Part shown: piece after piece, positions 1 through 5,522 of the stretch
Layout of the letters: every line of letters begins with the position of its first letter
How positions within the stretch are numbered: the stretch's first letter is position 1
DNA from: an uncultured Blautia sp.
GTDB lineage: Bacteria > Bacillota_A > Clostridia > Lachnospirales > Lachnospiraceae
Assembly (NCBI GenBank): GCA_905209435.1
Contig: CAJLTE010000147.1
Span: 1 to 5,925, forward strand
Direction of reading: 5' to 3'
DNA: 5,925 nucleotides
Program-made: the position numbers and the translations under genes
The notes under the pieces: model-generated
What the model was told of the DNA's origin: nothing
Databases searched by the model: none
Seen by the model: only the letters and a program-made list of their open reading frames with translations

Positions 1-748
1 GATCTGCAAGGTAAGAAGTTGTTTTTACTGCTTCTTCGCTGTTTACATATCCGTCAGCTTCCTTACCATCCTCGCTGATGTAGTCTTTTCCTTCAGAGAT
101 ATACATTGGCTCTAATGCATATGGAAGACCTTCACCATGATCCATGATAATGTGTGCTCCCACATAATTATCTGTTGTACACTTTTCAGCGATCTCTGCC
201 ATCTCATCCCATGTGATCGGGTTGTCTAATGTACGGGAATCAAGGTCATCTGTATCAACACCGCACTCTTTGAGATAATCTTTATTGTAATAGAATGCTA
301 CAGAAGATTCTGTTGCACCGATTGCATATAACTGTCCGTCATAGGTATTCTGGGCAATGGATGAAGGAACGAAATCAGAAAGATCATCCTCTGTAAAATA
401 ATCACTCAGCGGAATGCTGATTCCGTTTGCTGCATAGTAGGAAACCTGCGGTCCGTCTACATAGAAGATATCCGGAAGGTCATTGGATGTTACTGCTGTA
501 GCAATTTTGTTATCATATGCATAGGAATCGGAACGGTCGATTGCTTCACGTGAGACCTGGATATTCGGGTTTGCTTCGTTCCACTCTGCAAGCTTCTCAG
601 TCCACCATGCCTCTACCTGTTCTCTGTCTGTCGGGCTCCAGATTGTAATGTTTACTACATCACCATCTTTTGCCATTGCCGGTACTGCACTGAACATTGT
701 AGTTGCCGCCATTGTGAGTGCCAGAATTACGCTCATTCTTTTTTTCAT
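1..748 (-). CDS. Sugar ABC transporter substrate-binding protein (family 1), 3' part outside window
   Basis: Extracellular solute-binding protein of a CUT1-type sugar ABC importer; the first 249 residues are visible and the gene runs off the left edge. The ATG at 746-748 follows AGGAGGAAAG (AGGAGG at 757-762, 8 nt spacing). Residues 1-26 form a signal peptide: basic MKKR, hydrophobic core to about residue 22, and an AMA/KD cleavage site. The mature part begins VVNITIWSPT and continues with features usual for the family: a WNEANPNI segment near residue 60, LPDIFYVDG, and an AFYYNKDYL motif followed by TWDEMAEIA. Full-length relatives are about 400-450 residues. There is no lipobox cysteine, which is unusual for a Gram-positive binding protein. 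Permease genes are expected downstream, beyond the left edge. Being next to GH32 and sharing its operators suggests sucrose or fructo-oligosaccharide as ligand (inference). The family call is secure; the ligand is not. Confidence 0.9.
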   Translation of the reverse strand, partial: MKKRMSVILALTMAATTMFSAVPAMAKDGDVVNITIWSPTDREQVEAWWTEKLAEWNEANPNIQVSREAIDRSDSYAYDNKIATAVTSNDLPDIFYVDGPQVSYYAANGISIPLSDYFTEDDLSDFVPSSIAQNTYDGQLYAIGATESSVAFYYNKDYLKECGVDTDDLDSRTLDNPITWDEMAEIAEKCTTDNYVGAHIIMDHGEGLPYALEPMYISEGKDYISEDGKEADGYVNSEEAVKTTSYLAD

Positions 749-824
749 GTTTCTTTCCTCCTGATAAAATATATTGGTTGTTGCGGTTACATCTCCTTAA
801 TCTCGTTCAGGAAATGCCTTTTTA

Positions 825-838
825 TGAAACCTGTTCCA
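825..838. promoter_or_regulatory. Operator 2 of the binding-protein gene (LacI-type)
   Basis: Reads TGGAACAGGTTTCA on the minus strand, an imperfect 14-bp palindrome of the form TGGAAC-NN-GTTYCA. It lies in the transcribed leader, 75 bp (centre to centre) downstream of the operator at 900-913 and about 75 bp before the ATG. It shares the TGGAAC half-site with the operators before GH32 and with the palindrome upstream of the LacI gene, so the same repressor probably binds all of them (inference). Its distance from the first copy allows either a loop or a roadblock. Confidence 0.7.
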
Positions 839-849
839 TGTATTTCCTT

Positions 850-881
850 TTTTAACCACAGCTATTTTGCTGTGGTTAAAA
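850..881 (-). repeat. Inverted repeat / leader hairpin before the binding-protein gene
   Basis: Two perfect 13-bp arms, TTTTAACCACAGC (850-862) and its complement (869-881), separated by 6 bases. In the minus-strand transcript they would form a hairpin with an AAAAUA loop about 100 nt upstream of the ATG, between the two operators. On the minus strand it is followed by A and G bases rather than a U-run, so it does not look like a terminator; on the plus strand there is no gene for it to terminate. It could stabilise the mRNA 5' end or be the binding site of a second protein. Role unknown. Confidence 0.7.
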
Positions 882-899
882 GCTTTATTTGTCCTCTTG

Positions 900-913
900 T
901 GGAACCCGTTTCA
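900..913. promoter_or_regulatory. Operator 1 of the binding-protein gene (LacI-type)
   Basis: TGGAACCCGTTTCA on the plus strand, a 14-bp imperfect palindrome. Its nearest edge is 12 bp downstream of the -10 box (926-931), so it covers the predicted transcription start and first transcribed bases. That is a classic position for a LacI-family repressor. The GH32 promoter carries a matching site in nearly the same place. Confidence 0.78.
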
Positions 914-925
914 TATGATGGTTTT

Positions 926-954
926 ATCATAATCTCTCTTGCCTTATTTGTCAA
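926..954 (-). promoter_or_regulatory. Promoter of the binding-protein gene
   Basis: On the minus strand, TTGACA (949-954) and TATGAT (926-931) are separated by exactly 17 bp, a near-consensus housekeeping sigma promoter. The start of transcription should be near 919, giving a leader of about 170 nt. The string TTGACAAATA is also present at the GH32 promoter. With such a strong core, expression is probably set mainly by the repressor at 900-913 and 825-838. Confidence 0.82.
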
Positions 955-1111
955 TAGATTTTAACTTAAAAATCCTGTTTTCGCATCAATTCGTATATTT
1001 TCACAATATAAGTTATCTGTTTTTATATATTTTTTACAATCATATCTGGGTTTTTTCTTTGCTATATTTATATTAAATTTCCTATATTCCGTTATTTTTT
1101 TACACGTTTCC
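955..1111. other. AT-rich intergenic stretch without recognisable features
   Basis: Very AT-rich DNA between the GH32 terminator and the binding-protein promoter, with several T-runs on the plus strand. I find no ORF with an RBS and no convincing inverted repeat. The A-tracts just upstream of the TTGACA box on the minus strand could act as an UP element, but this is only a possibility. Confidence 0.5.
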
Positions 1112-1156
1112 AAAAAAGAGAGGGGGAAAATAAAATTCTCAATTTTCCCCCCTCTT
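1112..1156 (-). terminator. Rho-independent terminator after GH32
   Basis: A strong hairpin: arms 1116-1131 and 1142-1156 pair over 15 bp with a single bulged A at 1121 and a G/C-rich block of five G-C pairs. On the minus strand the stem runs into a T-run (the complement of A1112-1117). It lies about 145-185 nt beyond the GH32 stop codon. On the plus strand a long T-rich tract also follows, so the hairpin could work both ways. It separates GH32 from the binding-protein gene, consistent with the latter having its own promoter. Confidence 0.82.
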
Positions 1157-1181
1157 CTTTCTATTTATTTTTTTATTTTTA

Positions 1182-1195
1182 TGGAACCGTTACCA
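1182..1195. promoter_or_regulatory. Possible extra LacI/CcpA-type operator downstream of GH32
   Basis: TGGAACCGTTACCA, within a 16-bp symmetric block ATGG...CCAT at 1181-1196. It matches 12 of 14 positions of the GH32 operators (TGGAACGGGTACCA) but has a central CG, which also makes it similar to a catabolite-repression cre box. It sits between the GH32 stop and its terminator, about 230 bp upstream of the binding-protein promoter. It could be an auxiliary or looping operator, a cre site, or chance in AT-rich DNA. Confidence 0.4.
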
Positions 1196-1244
1196 TTTTT
1201 TTTACTGCCGGCAGATATATGGCACATTGCTTTAAGCAAATATC

Positions 1245-1271
1245 GTTACTGTTCACTCCGTTCTCAGTAAC
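1245..1271 (-). repeat. Small inverted repeat just after the GH32 stop
   Basis: GTTACTG (1245-1251) and CAGTAAC (1265-1271) are exact 7-bp complements with a 13-nt loop, beginning 27 nt beyond the GH32 stop codon. No T-run follows on the minus strand, so it is not a convincing terminator. It may be a 3'-end stem of the GH32 mRNA. Confidence 0.35.
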
Positions 1272-1298
1272 TTAGCCAAATATCTGTATTCTGCGGAT

Positions 1299-2948
1299 TT
1301 ATTTCCAGATGGATTTCATTTCACAGATTTTAACCTGCGCTTCTTTATCACTGTTCAGACAGAAGATTCCCTGGCTGCTGCTATTGTAAAACAGTCTGGT
1401 TCCTGCATCTTCTCCATCATTTAAATATACCTCAATTGTTCTTCCGTCTACAAAAATTTCTGCATTTCTGCATTTCTCCGCAGAAGAAACAAACTGTACC
1501 TTATCACTCTTCACACCAGCCATTTTAAAGAATACTTTTCCCCCTTCTGCAGTCAAACTGATGGATTTATCCCCATCCTGACCAAGAAGAATGTTGAAAT
1601 CTCCTGTTTCTTCAAATGATACAGATGCATAATATCTGTTATCTGCAATGGAGCCGACTTTGATCTCACGGCCTGTGCCTTCATATACTGTATCCCCCAG
1701 AAGAGTATAAACTTCCTCTACAGGTTTTGTATATACATGTTCATTCTTCACATGAAGTTCTCTTGGCAGAGTCATGCTTCCATAAGCTCCCGGCTCTGTA
1801 GCAATATGCTCTCCATAGAAATCACTGATCCAACCGATCAGGATCCTACGGTCTTCATGCTGAAAGCTCTGCGCTGCATAGCAGTTGCTTCCAAAATCCA
1901 CCCACTGCTGTGTATGGACATCCATTGCATCACCATTCCAGTCTCCCACATAATATCTGCACTGCTGGAATCTTCCGTATTCATCATAATGACTCATCCA
2001 TGCGCCCATAGCTACATATTTATCATCCAGCGGGAAAAAGTCGGGACACTCTATGGTTCTGATCTTTGTTTCCTCTGTGATCAGAGGACATCTGTACTTC
2101 CAGTTCTCTGCATCCTCAGATTCATACAGAAGAAATGTTCCTTTTTCATCTATACATGCACCTAATACAATATAATACTTCTCACCGATCTTAATTGCTT
2201 TTGGGTCGCGGAAATCATAGTTAGTACCTTCCGGTTTCTCCCTGATAATCTCTTTTTCCGGCTCAAAATGGATCATATCGCTACTCTTTGTCATTGTCTG
2301 ATACTGAATAGTGTCCCATCCGTCATCCTGCGGTCCGATATGTCTTGTGAGATAGAAGTACACCTCATCTCCCATCGGAAGTGCACTTCCGGAGAAAGCA
2401 CCTCCTTTAATCGCAAGATTATCCAGAATTTCTTCCTGAGGCTCTAATACAACCGGAAGATGTGTCCAATGCACCAGATCCTTACTTGCTGCATGTCCCC
2501 AGTACATATTATTCCACTCCTGTCCAAAAGGATTCATCTGATAGAAAAGGTGATAATAGCCCTTAAACCAGCAAAGTCCGTTAGGATCATTATTCCAGTT
2601 CACAACCGGCGAAAAATGATACTGTTCTCTATATGGAGTATCTATGAAATGAAGGAACTCTTCTTTATTCATTTCTTTATAATTGTCTGTAGTATCCAGC
2701 ACACAGATTCCATTTTCCATAATGTTTTCACATTCGCTTAAATAAGCAAACGTTATTGTGCAATCCTGTGTTGAGATTTCATATTCTGTATTTCTGCTTA
2801 CCGGAAATTTGATCCAGTTTCCATAGATATGTTTCGGTTCTTTTGTCTCTGTTGTGCTTTCTTTTACATTTTTCAGGAGCACACTGCCTTTTTTGCCTTC
2901 ATCCGGTTTTACAAATAATTCCAGACACTCATAATTTCCTGTGTACAT
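1299..2948 (-). CDS. Cytoplasmic GH32 beta-fructosidase (sucrose / fructo-oligosaccharide hydrolase)
   Basis: Glycoside hydrolase family 32, 549 residues, hydrolysing beta-fructosides such as sucrose, inulin-type oligosaccharides or levan. All three catalytic motifs are present: WNNDPNG with nucleophile Asp121, FRDP with transition-state stabiliser Asp248, and TIECPDFF with acid/base Glu300. An FSGSA motif lies near 186-189. The five-bladed propeller spans about residues 105-415 and a C-terminal beta-sandwich follows, containing RTIEVYLNDGE. A 100-residue N-terminal segment precedes the catalytic domain. There is no signal peptide or membrane segment, so it acts in the cytoplasm on imported sugar. 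The ATG at 2946-2948 is chosen because GAAAGGGG (2957-2964) lies 8 nt upstream; the frame stays open to a TTG at 3011, but that start lacks an RBS and would translate an operator. It has its own promoter and two operators, pointing to control by the LacI gene just upstream. Family certain; exact substrate not. Confidence 0.95.
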   Translation of the reverse strand: MYTGNYECLELFVKPDEGKKGSVLLKNVKESTTETKEPKHIYGNWIKFPVSRNTEYEISTQDCTITFAYLSECENIMENGICVLDTTDNYKEMNKEEFLHFIDTPYREQYHFSPVVNWNNDPNGLCWFKGYYHLFYQMNPFGQEWNNMYWGHAASKDLVHWTHLPVVLEPQEEILDNLAIKGGAFSGSALPMGDEVYFYLTRHIGPQDDGWDTIQYQTMTKSSDMIHFEPEKEIIREKPEGTNYDFRDPKAIKIGEKYYIVLGACIDEKGTFLLYESEDAENWKYRCPLITEETKIRTIECPDFFPLDDKYVAMGAWMSHYDEYGRFQQCRYYVGDWNGDAMDVHTQQWVDFGSNCYAAQSFQHEDRRILIGWISDFYGEHIATEPGAYGSMTLPRELHVKNEHVYTKPVEEVYTLLGDTVYEGTGREIKVGSIADNRYYASVSFEETGDFNILLGQDGDKSISLTAEGGKVFFKMAGVKSDKVQFVSSAEKCRNAEIFVDGRTIEVYLNDGEDAGTRLFYNSSSQGIFCLNSDKEAQVKICEMKSIWK

Positions 2949-2956
2949 ACGTAAAT

Positions 2957-2964
2957 CCCCTTTC
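2957..2964 (-). promoter_or_regulatory. RBS that fixes the GH32 start
   Basis: GAAAGGGG on the minus strand, 8 nt before the ATG at 2948. It is the only good Shine-Dalgarno sequence in this stretch. It decides in favour of the 549-residue protein over a 570-residue reading from TTG at 3011. Confidence 0.85.
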
Positions 2965-2986
2965 TGATATTTGTCACATTTAGATG

Positions 2987-3000
2987 TGGTACCCGTTCCA
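2987..3000. promoter_or_regulatory. Operator 2 of GH32 (LacI-type)
   Basis: TGGTACCCGTTCCA on the plus strand (TGGAACGGGTACCA on the minus), identical in all 14 positions to the copy at 3046-3059. It lies in the transcribed leader, 59 bp (centre to centre) downstream of the first operator and about 39 bp upstream of the ATG. An exact duplicate at this spacing argues strongly that it is functional. Confidence 0.82.
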
Positions 3001-3036
3001 TATATTTTCAAAAAATATAACGCAGGTTTCCTACGC
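3001..3036 (-). repeat. Two small inverted repeats in the GH32 leader
   Basis: Between the two operators lie TATATTTT-CAA-AAAATATA (3001-3019; 8-bp arms, 3-nt loop) and CGCAGG-TTT-CCTACG (3021-3035), the latter a 6-bp stem in minus-strand RNA if one U-G wobble is allowed. They fill most of the gap between the operators. The second hairpin is followed on the minus strand by TTATATTTTTT, so a weak attenuator is conceivable, but the stem is short. The binding-protein leader has a hairpin in the equivalent place. Confidence 0.4.
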
Positions 3037-3045
3037 TTTTATATA

Positions 3046-3059
3046 TGGTACCCGTTCCA
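3046..3059. promoter_or_regulatory. Operator 1 of GH32 (LacI-type)
   Basis: TGGTACCCGTTCCA on the plus strand, starting 9 bp after the -10 box and covering the predicted transcription start. A repressor bound here would block initiation or promoter escape. Its half-site TGGAAC is shared with the two operators of the binding-protein gene and with the perfect palindrome at 4401-4420. Confidence 0.85.
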
Positions 3060-3068
3060 TTTATTTGG

Positions 3069-3097
3069 ATTATATAATGAATAATACTATTTGTCAA
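3069..3097 (-). promoter_or_regulatory. Consensus promoter of GH32
   Basis: On the minus strand, TTGACA (3092-3097) and TATAAT (3069-3074) are separated by exactly 17 bp: both hexamers and the spacing match the housekeeping sigma consensus. Transcription should start near 3062, giving a leader of about 113 nt. Such a strong promoter fits a gene held off by a repressor until sugar is present. Confidence 0.9.
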
Positions 3098-3135
3098 CAC
3101 ACTTCTGATTCTTCTCCATGTCTCACAAATATAGG

Positions 3136-3175
3136 AAAGCTCTTTGTACACTTTTCACATATGCCAAAGAGCTTT
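3136..3175 (-). terminator. Terminator-like hairpin after the LacI gene
   Basis: Exact 11-bp arms AAAGCTCTTTG (3136-3146) and its complement (3165-3175), with an 18-nt loop, 30-70 nt beyond the LacI stop codon. On the minus strand the stem ends in TTT and is followed by CCTATATTTG, a moderate U-rich tail. It would insulate the GH32 promoter from repressor transcription. On the plus strand a T-rich stretch also follows. Confidence 0.65.
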
Positions 3176-3204
3176 TCTATAATTTTTTGTATTAATGCTG
3201 TCAC

Positions 3205-4194
3205 CTATAGATTCACAGGATATGTAGTCTGTCCCTGACGCACCTCTACCGGAATAATTTGCTTGTGAGGAACCGGACGACGTTCTTCGATAAGATCAAC
3301 CACCGAGTTTGCACTGATTTCCGCAAGCATTTCTATGTTCTGGCAGATACTGGTTGCTTCCGGATAACAAAGTCTGGTGATATCTGTTCCATCATAAGTA
3401 ACAACCCTAAAGTTATCCGGAACTTTTCTGCCTGCTTCCATAGCCAGATGCATATAATAAAGTGCAGGCTGATCAGTCCCAAATACACCATCTATCCCAT
3501 CACACTTCTGCATCGCTTTTCTGGCTATTTCCCGGTAATCTTCATGACCAAATTTGTTCCACTCCATAATCACATCTATGACTTCCACTCCATGCTCTGT
3601 CAGAATGGTTTCAAGAATAGCATGTCGGTCATTAGCCGCAATATCAGGAGCCACACCTGAAATATTCAGGACTTTCTTACATTTATTTTTTATTAAAATA
3701 TTAGCAGCCATTTCTCCTCCGGACATATGGTCCGATCCTACCATGGGAATTCCAGAACCGAAATCTCTGTCAAGGGAAACAATTGTTTTCTTTCTCTTCA
3801 GATACTCATCACCTTCCAGCGTATGTGATCCGGTAATAATACCATCTACCATATTTCGATCCAGCATATCCAGAAATTCCCGTTCTCTGTTACTTATACC
3901 TATGGTATTTCCAATCAGTGTCTTGTATCCCATTTCATAAAGAGCTGCCTCCGTTTGTCTCACATAACTAGAGAAAAACGGATGATCTACATCTGGTACA
4001 AGAATACCTACGATTCCGGTTTTATTGCGGAACAGATTTCGTGCCAGCTCATTAGGTTTATATTGTAATTCTTCAATTGCACTTTCTATCTTTTTTCTTG
4101 TATCTGCAGATACATAACCAGTTCCATTTATAACTCTGGAAACGGTTCCCACCCCTACGCCTGCTCTGCGCGCTACATCTCTTATACTCGCCAT
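3205..4194 (-). CDS. LacI-family transcriptional repressor (ScrR-like)
   Basis: A 329-residue LacI/GalR-family regulator. Residues 3-23 form the helix-turn-helix (IRDVARRAGVGVGTVSRVIN); residues 48-55 (NELARNLF) are the hinge helix, with Leu54 as the DNA-intercalating residue by analogy with PurR. From residue 60 follows the periplasmic-binding-protein-like sugar sensor, starting GIVGILVPDVDHPFF and containing a VTYDGTD strand-loop and a Q-N-I segment late in the protein, as in sucrose repressors. Length is normal. The ATG at 4192-4194 has AGGAAAAG upstream and yields the usual short lead before IRDVA; an ATG at 4249-4251 with AGGAT upstream would add 19 residues and is less likely. It stands alone upstream of GH32, whose promoter and that of the binding-protein gene carry near-identical operators, so it most likely represses both. 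The inducer is probably sucrose, fructose or a phosphorylated form (inference). Confidence 0.93.
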   Translation of the reverse strand: MASIRDVARRAGVGVGTVSRVINGTGYVSADTRKKIESAIEELQYKPNELARNLFRNKTGIVGILVPDVDHPFFSSYVRQTEAALYEMGYKTLIGNTIGISNREREFLDMLDRNMVDGIITGSHTLEGDEYLKRKKTIVSLDRDFGSGIPMVGSDHMSGGEMAANILIKNKCKKVLNISGVAPDIAANDRHAILETILTEHGVEVIDVIMEWNKFGHEDYREIARKAMQKCDGIDGVFGTDQPALYYMHLAMEAGRKVPDNFRVVTYDGTDITRLCYPEATSICQNIEMLAEISANSVVDLIEERRPVPHKQIIPVEVRQGQTTYPVNL

Positions 4195-4334
4195 ACCTAC
4201 TTTTCCTGTTCTGTTATTACTTTTCACAATCACATAATAATTACTGTTCATACGCCTATCCTGCAAGGTGTTTTGACATGCATATACCAAAATTCCATTG
4301 CTGCAGGCAATCTGGAATAAATTTTAATAAGATA

Positions 4335-4363
4335 AGTATAGCACTGCGCATTTGTTCTTACAA
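4335..4363 (-). promoter_or_regulatory. Probable promoter of the LacI gene
   Basis: On the minus strand, TTGTAA (4358-4363) and TATACT (4335-4340) are separated by 17 bp. It is weaker than the two promoters of the enzyme and transporter genes, as expected for a repressor. The start would be near 4328, giving a leader of about 134 nt. Alternative promoters further upstream, closer to the palindrome at 4401-4420, looked poor. Confidence 0.6.
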
Positions 4364-4400
4364 TTAATAAGTTGCCGAAAAGTGGCCCTTTCTTTCGTCA

Positions 4401-4420
4401 AACTGGAACATGTTCCAGTT
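4401..4420. promoter_or_regulatory. Perfect 20-bp palindrome with the ideal operator, upstream of the LacI gene
   Basis: AACTGGAACATGTTCCAGTT is its own reverse complement across all 20 bases. Positions 4404-4417 (TGGAACATGTTCCA) are the fully symmetric form of the TGGAAC-NN-GTTCCA operators found before GH32 and the binding-protein gene. It lies about 37 bp upstream of the predicted -35 box of the LacI gene. It is probably a high-affinity site for autoregulation or a loop anchor. No T-run follows on either strand, so it is not a terminator. Confidence 0.8.
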
Positions 4421-4539
4421 ATGTATCCAGACAGTCCTGCACAGACTGCCTCTTTTTTCCAACTCTTATACCATACAATTTACGTTTTATACTTATTAAA
4501 CATCTCCGCTTACTTCTGTTCTTCATTTTTGTTTTATGT

Positions 4540-4576
4540 AAAAAGGATGCCGGGGGACAAATCCGACATCCTTTTT
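4540..4576 (-). terminator. Bidirectional terminator after the GH5 remnant
   Basis: Arms AAAAAGGATG-C-CGG (4540-4553) and CCG-A-CATCCTTTTT (4563-4576) pair over 13 bp with one internal C/A mismatch and a 9-nt loop. A/T tracts flank both sides, so the hairpin ends in a T-run on either strand. It lies about 100 nt beyond the GH5 remnant's stop codon and separates that old transcript from the LacI gene. The hairpin has survived although the gene it served is broken. Confidence 0.85.
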
Positions 4577-4673
4577 GCTGTTAACTTATGTTTATTTGCA
4601 GCAATCCTCATAAATAATACATTTGAGAGGTTTGCTATAGAAATGATGCAATTTATTTGTTATCCTGCTACTA
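4577..4673. other. AT-rich spacer between GH5 remnant and its terminator
   Basis: About 100 bp of AT-rich DNA with no RBS-led ORF and no clear hairpin. It may hold leftovers of the lost 3' part of the GH5 gene, but I recognise nothing in it. Confidence 0.4.
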
Positions 4674-5522
4674 TTATTCGCCTCTGTGTTTACCCTGAGA
4701 CAGATCCTCCACTACTTTTGCATAGTATTTATCTACGCTGAAGAATGCCATGCAGATTACCGGGAAGTATTCCTGCATTTCTGCGATGTCCTTTTTCAGC
4801 TCTTTTACATATTTCACGTACTCTTCTACAGTCTGCTGGCAGCCCTTCATTTCTGCAACCATCAGATACTGATGAATATCCAGAACTACGTTCTTGTATT
4901 TGTCTTCACGCATAAAATCTTTCCATGCTTTTAAGCAGAATGCATCATGGAATACCACATATTTGTCTTCCGACATATGTTTGCGGATTCTGTCGTATGC
5001 TTCCAGATAAAAACCACGGATGAATTCCATTGTATTTAGCTTTGTTCCTTTAGCTTTCTCAGGATCAACCGCAGGATAGCGTTCTGTATCCTTCATGGAT
5101 TCCCACATATCTTCCAGTATTGGCTCGTTCAGGATCTCAATTCCCCATAATCCTTTTCTTGTTCCGTATCTCTCTGCCAGTCTTTCCAATACTGTAAGCT
5201 CGAACTCCACTTCGTCCGGCTCCTGTGACCATTTGCATACACCACTGATTCCACCGTTGTCAAATCCATTCTGGCTGTCCGGTGCTGTATGAAGATCAAT
5301 CAGAATCTGCAGTCCATATTTTTCAGCCCAGTTAAATGCTTTATCCAGTTCTTCAATACATCCGATGAATGGTTCTCTGTCACCGAAAATGAAATATGGA
5401 ACCAGGATTCTCACTGCATCCATTCCCATGGATTTAATTCTTGTGAAGTCTCTTTCTGTAATGTACTCAGAACGATGGATCTTGATTCTTGCTTCATAGA
5501 CTTCTTTCTGATATTGCCACCA
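4674..5522 (-). pseudogene. GH5 glycoside hydrolase remnant (exo-glucanase-like), truncated at both ends
   Basis: Remnant of a family 5 glycoside hydrolase. From an ATG at 5429 the frame gives 251 residues: MDAVRI, LIDLHTAPDSQNGFDNGG, GIEILNEP (acid/base Glu102 in this numbering) and LDIHQYLM, all typical of GH5. Similarity continues upstream of that ATG (EYITERDFTRIKS and before) to about 5520 with no start codon; the frame then runs into DNA belonging to the AraC remnant and meets a stop at 5559-5561. Near the C-terminus the text reads YFPVIC, after which the family has its G-E-W nucleophile motif; here it is replaced by an unrelated 25-residue tail ending at the TAA at 4674. The protein therefore lacks its N-terminus, its nucleophile and the last strands of the barrel, and cannot be an active retaining GH5 enzyme. 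The specificity of the intact ancestor (beta-glucan or similar) is a guess. Confidence 0.8.

Noticed and set aside
1227..1239. TTGCTTTAAGCAA short palindrome
   Set aside because: Only 6-bp arms, no repeat elsewhere and no clear location logic; expected by chance in AT-rich DNA.
1737..2165. Plus-strand ORF of 142 codons inside GH32
   Set aside because: Antisense shadow of a clear GH32 coding region, with no RBS or protein-like composition.
3009..3011. TTG start giving a 570-residue GH32
   Set aside because: No RBS, and the added 21 codons cover an operator and part of an inverted repeat; the ATG at 2948 has a strong RBS.
4137..4150. TGGAAACGGTTCCC, 12 of 14 matches to the operator
   Set aside because: It lies in codons for the conserved G-T-V-S-R of the LacI HTH, where such sequence arises from codon choice; an intragenic operator cannot be excluded but is not supported.
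4249..4290. Longer starts for the LacI gene (TTG at 4290, ATG at 4251)
   Set aside because: The TTG lacks an RBS. The ATG at 4251 has a weak AGGAT but would put 19 atypical residues before the HTH; family members start just before I-R-D-V-A, as from 4194.
4297..4311. ATTGC-TGCAG-GCAAT inverted repeat in the LacI leader
   Set aside because: Only 5-bp arms and no resemblance to the TGGAAC operators; not enough to call a site.
4352..4741. Plus-strand ORF of 129 codons over the LacI upstream region and GH5 3' end
   Set aside because: No RBS, no recognisable domain, overlaps promoter, palindrome and terminator of minus-strand features; a chance frame.
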